This document shows positions 51,521 to 64,000 of a stretch of DNA of 64,000 nucleotides, piece by piece (within the stretch, counting starts at the first letter, position 1; each line of letters starts with the position of its first letter). The notes beneath the pieces are model-generated. The model ran no database searches. It was not told the origin of the DNA and was given only the letters and a program-made list of their open reading frames with translations. The position numbers and the translations under genes were made by a program. The stretch is taken from contig CM020513.1 in NCBI GenBank assembly GCA_009823395.1, forward strand, positions 13,186,001 to 13,250,000, written 5' to 3'. Origin of the DNA: Thamnaconus septentrionalis. Lineage: Eukaryota; Chordata; Actinopteri; Tetraodontiformes; Monacanthidae.

Positions 51521-52903
51521 CACAAATGAAGTTCCAGAGAATCCTTCCGAAGGAAAGAACTTGCTGTGAGAAACTCTCAACTGTTGCTGTACATCCTTTT
51601 GTTTTCTGACTCTTTTGTTTAGTCTTGCTGTATTATTGTATTGGGATGAAGCAGGGATAGTATAGCAGGAATATTATATTACAGAAAATAAACATGTATG
51701 TGCATTTATCTGTCTCCTTATTGACATTTGATTTTATGCATTTGATTTTACGCCCCATAAGTTGACATATACAGAATCTAGCGGCTAAGGTCTATTTTAA
51801 AATATTGAAAAAAATGTCCTTATTTGCACATTAAAAGTATATTTATGTTACAAAATAAAAAGTCAAACATCAAAGCTTGGTGTAATCATTAAAACTTCAG
51901 CTGGCAGTGACCTTTGGAGAGGATCCATATCTCCGCCCCTGGAAGAAATGATGTGGATGGCAAGCAGTTGTGTCCTTTGTGTTTTTGTGAAGATATTGAG
52001 TGTTTGAAGTGTTAACACTGACACTAAGCCTTTGGGGCGAGCAGGCGAAGGAAACATGTCACACAATAGGATGGGACTTGGATCTTTGCTTCCCCTTCTC
52101 TGACCTCTGACCGCTGCTGGTTTTCAGGGTTGCCGCTGCTCGTGGACCTTAGGGGCGGTGTCTGCCTTCATCATATCACAGCGTACAGGAGCAGGATTGT
52201 TACAAAGCTAATGACCAGGTTTTGAATATTCTGATTTCATGCAAGCAGGAGCGGTTTGATGTTTCACTTCTTTTGTTTTGGGGGTGGGTGTGGGTTTAAC
52301 GGGATCTTAGATGCTGTTGCGACTTTAACACCTTGTTTGAAATGTGACGTAAAAACAGGAGGAGGGGGCTTAGTTAAATCTCTCGCAAAAGAACCGCTGA
52401 CAACAAAATCCTGCGTGAATACTGCGTAATTCACTCTGCAAACCTTTTGTGATATGGGGGGGTTGGAGGAGGATGATCTTGTCTTCATTCAAGGTCCCTG
52501 TATTCAGCCTCCTTTTATCCTGGTGGTGACTGCGAGAGTCTTGGCCATCTAACAGGCATTCGCTGTCATGGAAATGACCTTTGTTAATGAATCTTTGAAT
52601 TTTGGTTGACAATGTTTTTGTGTGATCTCTCCATATTATAGGCCTCCAGTAGCTTGGCTGACACACTCCATTGAGGCCACACATAAAACAGTGTGCCATC
52701 TGCACCTGGAGCATGGCTATCAGCTCTCTCCCCCTGCCTCGCTACCGCCTTTGCTTGAGCTTTCTCCTGCCTGTGTGTAGCCTGACCCCGCTCTTCCCGT
52801 TCCAGGCAACAGAAGCCGAACCAAAGGCAGCTTTCAAGAAGGGAGGGGGGAGAGACTGTCTGCACAAATCAAGTCAGAGGCCTTTTTAGAATCGGTTCAG
52901 AGA

Positions 52904-53203
52904 TCATAGCAAGTCGAAGTCGGGGAAGAGGATGACCCTCTCCTCCAGGCTTGATCGGATCTTGGCCCAGTCAAACCCAGCAGGGCTCAGTCTCTGGACA
53001 GCTTCGTCTCTGCAGGCTTTGACTCTGTGATAGTGCGAATGAAAGAGGGCACCAAGAGAGCAGCGGTTCTGATGTGTCAGGCTCAATGTCCTGGCAGTCT
53101 CACGGAGCAAAGTGGGCAAAGCAAAGGACACGGCCAGCAGGCACGGGGCCAGAGCGAGACCTCTATACTGTGTGACATGTGGTCTAAAGGCTGTCCCTTT
53201 GTT
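52904..53203 (-). pseudogene. Protein-like minus-strand open frame, possible last exon or gene relic
   Basis: The minus strand is open for 99 codons, bounded by a TAA upstream (53,204-53,206) and ending in TGA. There is no ATG near its start; the first alternative start is GTG at 53,131, so if coding it would be an exon, possibly after the AG at about 53,191. The translation has a hydrophobic stretch (LALAPCLLAVSFALPTLL), basic residues, and ends FDWAKIRSSLEERVILFPDFDLL in part. GC content is higher than in neighbouring DNA and third positions look coding-like. No family is recognised and no polyadenylation signal is obvious just downstream. A plus-strand frame overlaps it, so chance cannot be excluded. 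Confidence 0.25.
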
Positions 53204-55694
53204 TTAAATCTATGCAGCAGAGACGAGTATGAGCAAATGGCATAGTCCAAAATGTGTATGACTGTAACACTGAAGCATGTGTGTTGTTCAATTGCAGTAA
53301 CAGTCTAGACAGTGGCCCTGATTAACAAGCAAAGTGAGTTTGCCTGCGCGAAAACGCGTGAAAACGTCATTGCATGCAAACTAATGAGGAGTACATCCGT
53401 CAAACAGGTAAAATTGTGTGCACTGTCCATTTAATGCGTTTGCCTGAATGTGGTGCATATTTGATTTGACTAATAAATATGTAGCTACGGGTGTTTCTGA
53501 CAGAATGCACAAAATAGAGGATGTAAATAGATTATTTATCCCACACATTGTGATATACCAAAGCTGAAACTGATTGCGGCCACTCTTTTAGCATTGTTAC
53601 TTAGCCCCTTTGAAAGGCAATGTTTTGCGCAAGGAATAAATCCTCGTCACATCTATTTCGTCAATCAGCGGTTTAGATCTGTCATACCATTGATGTCTAG
53701 TATTAGTCCAGATACAGTGCTGACCAGCAGCCAGCTGGCAATGACAGTGGCCAAAGTGTGCCGATAGAACGCGAGCATTAATTGCGACAGTTGTCTGCTC
53801 ATGGAAGACTGTACAGTCCTGGTTACAATTGCATGGCCCTCATTAAAATAGGGCAGTTTCCACCACTTTTGCACCCGTTTTCGTGATTCATGATTGCGTG
53901 TGCAATCTTAGCAGATCACTCGGCAGACGCAAACTAATGGCGCACAATCTTTTTTTTCTTTGATTTACCGCAGGGTGTTCAGGATCTTGGTAAATCGGGC
54001 TCAGCACGTCTAGTTAGTCTAGTAATTAATAACTGAGCTCTTCTTCCATCAGCTAACCTTGGGTCGGCTTTAGTCGGTCAGCCCCCACAAGAGATGAAGT
54101 ATTCAGCCGATTGTTCACGAAAAAGGCAACTTGAGAGTGCGTTTCTACTGCTTCTTGCCAATTCCAAACAAGAGCAACAATGTCAGGAGTCAGAAAACTT
54201 TTGAATCCTGTTTACTGTAAACATAGCCACAGATTTGGATAGAGTGCGCTAGTTAGGTGTTGTTGACACACAGGATTATTCACCCCGTGTTGCTGACCCT
54301 CCGCTACTTGACTTGGGTTCCCCTCACTCCCACCTCCACAGATCTCAGCATTCATTAAGATTACGTATTTACTTTAAGCCGGGCGCCTCTTTGCATAATG
54401 GAAAGCAGGTTCCCCGGCTGGCACAGTGTGTTTCAAGTGCTCGCTGAGGATAGGCCTGAATTTTAAACACGATGTGTCTTGCCTCTGAGTTGACCTTGCA
54501 CAAAAAGCCCAGTGATCTCATTCCTCGCTTCAGTAGAAAGCTGCTGATTCTCTGTGTTCGAGTGTTGCTCCTGTAAGAAAGGAGCCCTGTACGGGCCGCG
54601 TATCACTGCAGGCTACTTCTGCAGTCTCCTTCCACTCTCTTTTCAGGGGGAGTGCAGGGGAAATGGCTCGATTCATAACGCTTTGAAATGGAAATCTGGG
54701 TTAATTTCCCTCTCCAAAGGGAGTAATTTACCAACAGAGAATATAATCCAGCTAAACGCAGGCAGGAGAGCAGACATTTTAAAAATTTCCTCCATCATGA
54801 AATGAGTCTCCGCTCGCCGTTTCTGCAACCACAGTGCACGAGGCAGCTGTGCGTGTTGTGCCGGAGTTTGCGGCGCTTGCTGTCGATTACAGTCATTCCT
54901 GCAGCGTGCAGCGGCAGATTGACGACACCCAGCTAGTGCCGGATGCAACTCTTTGTCAGACCAACTTTTAGGTCAACAGAAGTCACAGAAGTTTCTGCGG
55001 CTGTATCTGCGCACTTTGTTCGCTCATCTGGATATTAATGTTTACTTTAAATAGCCCGGAGCCTTGGCACGGCTGTTGGCTTTCCTCGGCACGGCCATTC
55101 ATTAAAGCGCAAAGGACACTCGGGGTGCGAGACAAAAGTTTGTGATTGTTTCTAAATGCCGTCGTAAAGAACATCACCAAAGTTTTATGCGTTGAGAGGA
55201 GTTTGAATGGAGTTGCCGAAGCCTCTGCATAAAGCAGCTATGATAAGACTTTCACCAAGAGCTCTCTATCATCACGCTGGGACCATTCCATCCGTGGCTT
55301 TATGTGACTGAAGACATTTATTACACTGACACCCAACAGTTACTTTGATACCGTGCCTGTCAGTCTTAAGCATGGCCAAGCTGTCCCACGCAACTCGGGG
55401 TTACGGAGGTTAATATTGCCTGGTGCTCAAAATTCAGATGATGACAGGATGAGTTCATTGATGAATGACTGATAGTCGACCCCATATTTCACTTGTCACT
55501 TTGTCCACTAAAGCTCTCTCAGACAAGGTTTGTCACAAGAGGTTTGCTGCTTAACCCTCAGTTGTCTTCGATTTCCTTCGCCGTCTCCCGCCCGGCGGAT
55601 GACTCAGGCCCTTATCACGGTTCATCGTCAGATCGGATTAAAACTGGATTTGCTGTCCAGTCAGAGCTTTTAAAAAAAAGTATATTTACGATAG

Positions 55695-55696
<2 letters not shown>
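53204..55696. other. Unique non-coding DNA, no gene seen
   Basis: A strong acceptor-like site (CCACTCTCTTTTCAG) before 54,647 is followed by 52 open codons to a TGA, but no start, donor or known peptide supports an exon. The rest is ordinary unique sequence. Confidence 0.5.
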
Positions 55697-55751
<55 letters not shown>

Positions 55752-55762
55752 TGTGTGTGTGT
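55697..55762. repeat. (GT)n microsatellite
   Basis: GT array of about 66 bases with a single A substitution near 55,750. Confidence 0.97.
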
Positions 55763-58014
55763 TAGAAAGGATGAACAACCCAATCAATAAATCTGCAATC
55801 TGTTATGGGTGTTTAATCAACAATGAGACAGAAAATAAATTTTTGAGGCTGGCCAATGACAAATTTTAAAATCATGTTACCATTTTTCACAATAAAACAC
55901 TCAAATTGGACCAAACCAAACAACCAAGCCGTTTCTTATCCAAGACTTTTCTGACAAGGCTAAAAAAAAAAAATGTTTTATTTTTTATTTTTCTTAAATT
56001 TATAAAACAAATATCCATATTTAAAAATGGAAAGATGTACAACACAATCAATAAAAAATTAGATAATCTAAAGTTTTATCACTGATCGACAGCCTGAGGG
56101 CATCTTAATTCTTTCCTAATGTCTCGTCTCCAAATAACGACCTTTCGGGAAAAACACTCCTGGGCTACGTTACCTGCATTAGTCCTCCTACTGTCACATG
56201 CTATATTAGCAGATAGCTCTCACACAGTAACCTCAGCGAGTCACGGCTGGCCTACAATATGCCAATGCATCGTCGGGGTCTTGATACCTGCTTGCTTCCC
56301 CAGTGTTTTGCTCTTTGAGGTTTTCAGCTGGAGGACATGTTGGCGGAACCTCGCAGTGACGAGGGCAAGATGTCAGCGGCTGGAGGCACTTCAAGTCGTG
56401 GCAAAGCTGGACTCAAGAAATGATTTGTGCCCACTGTTGCTCTGTGGTCAAAGAGTCACTGCACAAAGGGTAATATATATGGGTCATATACCATACAGTA
56501 TATGTCAGCAGTCAGATGCCCTTCAAGTCATGGCGTAGCCTAATCGAATTATATTTGAATTTACAATGTGGGTTGACTGATTCCGTTTTAATCAAGTCAA
56601 GTATTTTGAATTCAAATATAGGGGGAAAAAAAGGTTGTTTATTTATTACATAAGAGCAAATAAAGTGATGAACTTCATATTTAACCTTCATGTCTACAGC
56701 TATCAGTGCACTCATGACACTGTTTGCTCCACTTGACAATTAGTATGATTATTTACACTGGACATCCAAATGTTACCGACCAATTCAGTTAAAGGGGGAT
56801 TCACGATTGCTTCTTGCCTTCTGTTCCAACATGTATGGTAAATCTCATTTATTTCACAAAAAGGTTTATTCTACCAAAAGTATTTGTCCATTGTTTGAAA
56901 AAAAAAAAAAAAAAATACACATACACATCCACCCTGCACCGAGGATCCTGTCCCACAACGACATTTCTAATTTCAAACAAAAATGTTTCACGATCTCAAC
57001 CTCCTTCCCCCTTTTCCCTTATTGGATAGGACCTAGTGGAGCAGGCAGGACACCCCTGTTAGGTCTCCCACCTGCTTAGCCTCAGCACCACTGCAGCATA
57101 CAGCTATTAACCACCATTATGGGCCAGGGCCATTTCATGGTCAAAGAGCATTTTAGTGTTAGCTCTCCCTGGGGCAACAGAAGCAGCCAAGTGAGTCTAA
57201 ATCCTGCTACGCTCCGCATGCATATGCTATGTTTTACATTTTCCCCCCTTTCACCTTATTTTTTTCCCACCCCTTAAGATCCTCCCGTCGTGCACTTTCA
57301 CTCTGCGAGTGTGACCCAGTATAACGCAGCAACGCATGATCGATGGCATCTACAGCCGCAATGACCTGTGCTAACAATAAAAAAAAAGTCGCATTTCACA
57401 GTCGGAGCATTCCAAATTGCTAGGTAGCTTATTTAAAGAAAGGTCTTCACATGACCTTACTGTATTTCTAGGACGATGGGCATTCCGTATGAGATGGCCG
57501 AACGCATTCTAATGTGCCATACAACAATTCCACGTTGCAAGGCTGTTTATTACAAATGGCTGAGGTCAAAATGTTTTTTTTCCCCCTTTAGTCAAGTACT
57601 CAGCAAGACAACTCACTGGGATCATGTCGTGGCTTATTGGCCTAAAAAAAGGCTTCCATTTTCAGTGCTTCAGTGTCGCCACATTCATGCGGCCGGGTCT
57701 ATCCATAGCACATCTGTAGGATAAATAAAGAATGGCTGAATTATTTAAAAGGCAAACCAAAGAGCAAACCCCAACACCGTGTAGGTCTGATTCGATAAAG
57801 TTCACCTCTCCACTGTTACCGACACCTAGTGACTGTGAACTAAACACACTGATTGTGTTTTATCCTCATAGTTGTGTTGTCACGACTGCTGTAGCTGTTA
57901 AATAAGAGCTTGCATGAATGTATTGAGTCCCCCTGATGTTACTCCTTGTGTTATGATGTTGCCTTGCTTTTGTGTAGTTCCACTGGGTAACTGCTTGTTG
58001 GATGATGGCTTGCA
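55763..58014. other. Unique non-coding DNA, no gene seen
   Basis: A-rich tracts at 55,960 and 56,898-56,915. A 139-codon plus frame at 56,119 is AT-typical and not protein-like. No exon pair or RNA gene seen. Confidence 0.5.
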
Positions 58015-58290
58015 CCATGCTTGGTCGCACGTTCTCCCTGTGTCTGCGTGGGTTCTATCCGGCTTCCTCCCACAGTCTAAAAACATGCAGGGTAGGCGAA
58101 CTGGGAACTCTAAATTGGCCGTAGGTGTGAATGCCAGTGTGAATGGTTGTTTGTTTTTCTATGTGGTGATAAACTGGCGACTTGTCCGTGGTGTAACCCT
58201 GCCTTTGCCTCAAGACAGCTGGGATAGGCCCCAGGTGCCCCCGTGACCCTGAGTGCAGAAGAAACTGCGATAGAAAGTGAGATGACATGA
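58015..58290 (+). mobile_element. SINE body of a fish tRNA-derived family
   Basis: The segment contains, in order, CACGTTCTCCCTGTGTCTGC, GTGGGTT, CTTCCTCCCACAGTCTAAAA, ACATGCAGG, TCTAAATTGGCCGTAGGTGT, GAATG, AACTGGCGACTTGTCC, and CAGCTGGGATAGGCCCC followed by GTGACCCTGAGTGCAGAAGA. This series is the well-known body of a very abundant SINE of spiny-rayed fishes. The tRNA-like head is missing or eroded, and the 3' end degrades into AGTGAGATGACATGAG. It carries no coding capacity. This is the strongest taxonomic clue in the window. Confidence 0.88.
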
Positions 58291-60256
58291 GATTTGTGGC
58301 AATTAACTCCCTGTATATATTACACGACGACCCGCCACTCAATCGTAACGTGCACAAGCTTTGCTCTGCAGTTAAGCTCGAGCTTTTCCCGCTCCTTTTG
58401 AAAGACAGTACAACGCCGCACTCTCATACAACTGCAAAAAGTGAAGCACTCGTAACAGACAAACACAGCGCAGGGACGCTCATCGGCAACTACCCTGCAA
58501 GTTTCCTAAAGACTGCACATAGGTCCGTAATGCTGTCAGTGCCGGTAGCACCAATCCCCCTGAGTAAAGACTCAAACATCTGGCATTCTTCAGAAATAAA
58601 GTAATCAAAGTTGACGTCAAGCTGGCCCTGGAAAGTTTGTTCTCAAGAGCCACAAATCTGGCTCAACATCAGTCTGAAGTGTAAAGAAACAGTTTTATTA
58701 ACAAATAGCTGTGACTTGTGGCGCACGCTCATGTGGAGCAGCCGAACGCACGCAGCTGTTGCCAGCAGACCCTACTTATAAGAGTTGAGGGTGGACCGTC
58801 GCTGCCATCTGGCTATTATCAGTGAAGGTGAGGAGATCTGAAATGCAAACACTATTCAGACATAACGCTCCAGCAAGTGAAGGATCAAACCCATTTTAAG
58901 AGCCTTCTAACCTTGGCACCAAAAGGTGGGATTTAATTTTCGCACAAACCTTCAACTCGTTAGAGGTCACACACACTCTCTCTCACACACACACCCATAT
59001 AAATAAAGAGTAGGGGAGGGCGGCAGGGCTGGGCGCACCATGGCAGGTTGAGCCTGAATCCCTCGTTGGTTTGAATCAGTCGGCTGATTGACGTCGGGAG
59101 AACGCGGCGATGCCACTTTGAGATTCTGGGGATGAGAGCGAGAGACGCCACCCACTGTCAAGTTGCACACCAGCTCAATAGTCCAGCGAGCACTGACAGT
59201 CGCCACAGCTGTACATTTTACGCTACCTGAAGCCCAATAATTAGCATTTCTCTCTGAGCTGCAGTGACGCACACACACATGTAGTCGACGCCGCTCGCCT
59301 TATTCACGCCATTCTCCATTAACTTATTTCTTTATATATATTTTTTTTCTCGACGTACCCACTGCGGCTCAGGCTGAAATTAATTGTGCAGTTTTTGTAT
59401 TAATTTGTGTCAATGTTGCACTTGTCAGCCCGGAGATGACAAGAGGAGCCACATTCGTGTTGCTACAGTCGGAATCCAAACATGCTGCTTCTGCCTCATG
59501 CTGCTGGCGGGTGACACTCAGGGAGAGATCATTCTTGCTCAGTGGGGAAGTTTCCTCTCAGTTGAACCAGCCAGCTGTTAGTTTATCAAAACTTGACTGT
59601 TTGACATATGTTGCATCCATGTTGTCAAAGAAAAAAAAGAAAAAGAAAGCCCACTCCACTAATAAATTAGTGTTAGCCTAAACTGTATCAACGGCTTTGT
59701 GTCATTATGTAGAAACATCAGTATTTGCGATTTTACAGGAAGGTCTACTGTGTTTCTCCCTGTATTGAGAAAAGGCGCAGGACGCGAGGGCCCCCTCTGC
59801 ACCCCCGAGCAAAAAGCCAGCCGGCGTTGTGCGTTTTGTCCTCGAGGAGTCACGTGGCAGGACGAATCAGCAGGCCTCAGGACAAACCTCTCCCTGTCAC
59901 CCGAGATGGAGAGCCCGGCCAACTGTGTTGACTGATTGTTAGCATTAGCGGCCGTGAGTGTGATTAATATGCCCGCCCCTCACGTAGCACTCTGGAAAAA
60001 AAAAAAAAAGAGGTGCAGACTAGGGAAACAAAAAAAAAGGAAAAAGGGAAAAGAAAGGTGCAAGGTCGGTCGTGTTTCACGCTTTTAAAGAAGATAATGC
60101 GCTAGCCGAGAGCGGCCGCCTGGACGAGGCAGGATGAATTTGCTCCGGGAGACCAGGTGCCGTTGCATTAATTCCTCCAGTCTAAATCAGAGGCAGGATG
60201 TGCTTGGCCTAATGAGCTTGTTGTGTGGGATACTGCGAGCGCTGCTGAGATGCTGC
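58291..60256. other. Unique non-coding DNA, no gene seen
   Basis: Open frames up to about 105 codons occur without exon signals. A CT/CA-rich patch lies near 58,970-58,990. A GCGGCCGC octamer lies at 60,112-60,119 in a GC-rich stretch. Confidence 0.5.
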
Positions 60257-60258
60257 GA

Positions 60259-60318
<60 letters not shown>

Positions 60319-60420
60319 AGGAGAGAGAGAGAGAGAGCGGGAGAGAGAGAGAAGGACGGAGAGAGAGAGAGAGAGGGACGGAGACAGGCAGAGAGGGAGG
60401 AAGGGAGAGAGAGAGAGGGA
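60257..60420. repeat. (GA)n polypurine tract
   Basis: About 164 bases almost entirely G and A on the plus strand, with GA dinucleotides broken by GGA, CGGGA and GACGGA variants and only a handful of pyrimidines. Mirror-symmetric purine tracts of this kind can form triplex (H-DNA). The charged or Ser-Leu open frames here are spurious. Confidence 0.95.
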
Positions 60421-63400
60421 CCGCACCTCGCTCCAGCCCGGAGAATTTGAGACTCGCCGTAATTGCTGCATTGTGATTGTGGTTTTTCTTCTTCCGCATG
60501 TGAAGCGGCCCCTGAGCATCTGCTTGTTTGGCTGGGCCTCCTGTCTGTGGCGGTCATAGCACTCCCTCCGCAGCCGCTCGCCCCGCAGCGGCGCTCGCCG
60601 AGCATCCGCGCTCTAATTTGAGAAGATTAGGTCCCCATGCTGATAAGTCAAACACTGGCTTCTCGGCCGCGCCGCTGTGATGTAAAAGGATGTCGCTAAG
60701 CGTTGCTGACAGAAGGATGCAGTCACAAGAGGATCGAGTGCCGGCGTGCGATCCTGCGATGCATGCAAAGTGCGGCAGCAGTCTGGAAGCTAACGTTTAG
60801 CTTTCGACGCTCAGCTTTACGCACGCGCACTGCGCTGTACTTATGCACATTACTGATCACACCAGCCGGCCTTGCATTCAGCAGCGGACATGATATGATG
60901 AAATGCCACTTGAAGTTTTTTTTCCTTTTTTTCCCCCTCCAAGTGTCAAAGGCCAGGAGACAGTGAAGCGATTAACCGAGCTGCTCACTCAACATCTGTA
61001 AGGGGTTCATCTGTGCAGCAGAGATCCATGACTCGGGCACTCCCTCCATGCCCCTATGGAAAAAGAGGCCTGCCAGAATGAGGAATGACGGTTGGAGCCC
61101 CGATTATTAGGATTAATTGTCTTTTAGTCATGCAGCAGAGCAGGAGCGCCGGGGTAAAGCAAGGTGGAAACAATGAGGGACTGCTTTTCTTTATAATCAC
61201 CCTTCACAAAACAGTTGCCATAGGGAGCTTCACTCTATCAACACTACTTACAGCAGTGACGGTTGTAAAGTCATAATAAGACGTGAAATTCTTTTCAGCG
61301 GGCGGCTAGTTTATGGGCACGCCGGCAGAGCGTTCACCTGTTTTTGATAAGGCGCACCGGCAGCGATAATGCCGGTGACTTGTGGCTTTTGAAAACACAT
61401 TCCTGCCTGGTTGGGGGGTTTGAGCTCGCCTCTTGTTCCAGCGCAACCCGCGTGTCAAACTAATCCACCAGCAACTCGCCTTTTAACGTCCTTCATTAAA
61501 AAAACACAATAAAAATGAACGAAGCGTCGACTGAATGGAAGCATTTCAGACCCCCCCCGTGCTTTGTGAAATGCTAATATAAGGAAATCTTTAAGCGCTT
61601 TAAGGCATCTTCATTTCAGCTTTATGGATGAAAAATAAAGTCCTGCCGCCTGCAGCTCGGCACTTAAAGACTACCATGACCTGGGCCAACTCACACGGAC
61701 AATGCAAGTTCATATTTTAATAAAAGTTTGGTATGTTTCTGTAAAGTCGTATACAGGATTGTGGGAATGAAAACATCCCCAACTTCCCCTTATACATTAC
61801 CGTGTTTGGCTCTGTATTAATCACCATGCCTTCGAGGGCCTTATAACACGAAGCTGCCACATTTTTTTTTTTTTTATCTGAAAATCACAGTTCCTGCATG
61901 TGCTAACGATGAATAAATAATTGATCTCTCCGAAAGTTGCAGATTGATGCCTTTCCACCGTCAAAGCATCTCAACACCTGTCACTTGCCGGCATATTCAT
62001 TCATCATTATTAGATAATAAGTGGGGAATAGCCCCTGAAAACCTCTATTACCTTTATTTACTCTGCACAAGTGTGTCACAGATAACGGATGAGGATGGAG
62101 CTCATGTAAAATTAAATTACTTTTTTTTTTCTCCCTCCCCATATTGGGCACAATTAATGGGTTTTCCATGCAGCATTTAGGGATGCGTCCTATCAAGTCG
62201 GTCTGGGGATTAACCTATCTAGTTTGTACTGGCCTCTGACTACATGAAAACAATGCTAATCTGTCCACAACCAGACAAGCCTCCCCCCCTTCAATAACGT
62301 TCAGGAACTTGTGCATTGATGATGGAATGTCTGTCAGATGGTTGTCATTAGGTTTGCGCATGATTAAGTGAGCATTTGGAACACTTGTCAAGTGGAAGTT
62401 TGGAGCCGTCGCTGGATTGAGGAGAGGATTTTAGTTTTTCTGTCAAAAGTCAAGCTCACTACTTTCAAGGCCCAATGCCCAACACAGTAAAGGGATCTAA
62501 TGGTACAAAATGAAATGAAAAGTATTTTATGTTTTGTGTAAATAAAGTAATTGAAAGAAACGTGTGTTTTTATTTCACTGATGACAAACATTATAGTTAC
62601 TGAAAAAGCCTGTGTAAAGAGGCAGGCCCTATGGTGCGACCACGCATGCACAGTTGCCTAGAATTCAATTGTTGGTATTTTTCTTTTATCACAGACACGT
62701 AATATTTTAAGATGTTGTTTTTATTCCCTAAATCCCATTCAGTTGCCTCGAATGTCAATCTGCCTCAAATTAATGATTTTGCCTTGATATCAAAGCTCAT
62801 ATTATAAAGATTTAAAATCACATTGCATATCAGAGAACAAAGACTAAACTTCATCATTCACGTGCAGTATTTGGATTATTGAGAATTTGCAACACATACA
62901 GGAGTTTTGGCAGCTCGCTCCATCATCTGCTGCAGTTTGACACATACAGTATCTTGGTTTCCGGCCAGTGTACTGGCGTAATTGCTGTAGGTGCAGCAGT
63001 TCTACTACTTCATTGTCTATTGCTGACCCGGCACGCTGGGCCTTTAGTCACAAAACAGACAACAGGGATTTTTTTTTTTTTTTTTTCAAATTACACAACA
63101 GGAATTAGTTTTCCTTATTATTCTAATGCCAAACATTACTACCAACATCCATTTGTCTGATTGATTCACTGCACGGTCTTCTTGACATTCTAGGTATTTT
63201 TGCATAGATTTCCATAACACCCACTGAGAAGGTGCGTCTTCGCCCCCCCTACGGCTGCTGTTTTGTCTTGAACGCACCACTGGGCTGTCGCCGTCTTTCC
63301 CTGTGGCCTTGACGGCGACAACACAGCCGCGGTAGGAAAGTCACAGGACGGCGACTGCCTTTGATTGCGCAGCATCCTTCCAAACGCAACATGGCCTTAG

Positions 63401-63874
63401 GTGAAAACATGCAAAAAAAAAAATAAAACCCGCAGAGGTACAGTGCCGCACAATAGAGCCGCTCATCACAAACTAATCAGGGTTTTGGGAATTTGCAAGT
63501 CTCTTTGACTTTCATGGCTAAGCAGAGGAAGCGGAAGCGTTTCCAAGGCGCTCGTCGTCTCCGCGAGTCCTCCCCTGCAGAATCCCTCCGTACTTCCAAT
63601 AATAGTGACTGGTTCACATGCCAGACTCTGCTTTGCTCTGACATATTGCCCGCACCATGTGGTGTGTGCGCTCTCGCGCATGTGCGTGCGTGTGTCAGAA
63701 TGCATGTCACAATGTTTGCGGGTGCATTAGGCTGCACACGCGCGGCCGCTGTTTGTATGCATTGCGCTACGTGTTGGTGGAGGTGGCTGGCGGCGCCGGC
63801 GGCAGCGCACCAACTAGTCACGGACCTGGAGGATTAGATTTACCATTTCAAAGATGCCTGCGTTTCTAAAGTTT
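60421..63874. other. Unique non-coding DNA, right flank
   Basis: A CpG-rich patch at 60,540-60,620 borders the purine tract. Acceptor-like T/C runs (for example before 60,945) are followed by early stops. A GCGGCCGC octamer lies at 63,742-63,749. No gene is supported. Confidence 0.5.
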
Positions 63875-63964
63875 ACACACATACGTGCGCACACACATAC
63901 GTGCGCACACACACACACACACACGCACACACACACACACACACAGACACACACACACACACAG
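63875..63964. repeat. CA-rich repeat with a duplicated 16-mer
   Basis: The unit ACACACATACGTGCGC occurs twice in tandem (63,875-63,906), followed by an imperfect CA array with GC and GA variants to about 63,964. Confidence 0.9.
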
Positions 63965-64000
63965 ACACTCATACAATCACCCACCCACACACTTGCTTCC

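Noticed and set aside
54647..54805. Acceptor CTCTTTTCAG followed by 52 open codons
   Set aside because: No supporting upstream exon, no start and no family resemblance.
60134..60605. Arg-Glu and Ser-Leu rich frames up to 145 codons
   Set aside because: They are translations of the GA polypurine tract; low complexity, no exon context.

Overview
This window reads as vertebrate, most likely teleost, non-coding DNA. The evidence is long CA/GT, AT, GATA, GA and AAT microsatellites, many poly-A/poly-T runs, degraded tRNA-derived SINEs whose wording matches families common in spiny-rayed fish genomes, and no dense or operon-like gene layout. No complete protein-coding gene is recognised on either strand. 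Nearly all longer open frames are low-complexity repeats, repeat-derived, or of a length expected by chance in 64 kb.

Layout. Positions 1-16,500 hold unique sequence with CpG-rich patches (about 1,860-1,905 and 6,042-6,051), a 95-base CA array at 7,872 and several homeodomain-type motif clusters. A candidate exon lies at 16,584-16,705. From 17,400 to 23,300 the DNA is AT-rich, with a 149-base AT array, a tRNA-SINE at 18,357 and TTA repeats at 20,801. A GC/CpG-rich, promoter-like stretch runs from about 23,340 to 24,520. From 25,000 to 49,000 the sequence is mostly unique and non-coding, with SINE heads at 29,035 and 44,362, a MITE-like element with a strong hairpin at 37,028-37,446, a CA array at 38,247 and a 195-codon open frame at 42,496. 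From 49,200 there is a small CpG-rich patch, a 37-copy GATA array, the best candidate exon of the window (50,453-50,545), a minus-strand open frame with protein-like composition (52,904-53,203), a SINE body at 58,015 and a 164-base polypurine GA tract at 60,257.

Interpretation (inference). The window could be one or more large introns or a gene desert next to a developmental regulator. Two perfect PBX-MEIS type decamers, five GCGGCCGC octamers and clustered TAAT/ATGCAAAT motifs fit a cis-regulatory landscape, but the target gene cannot be named from this sequence. The two plus-strand candidate exons have compatible reading phase, so they could belong to one gene, which I do not recognise.
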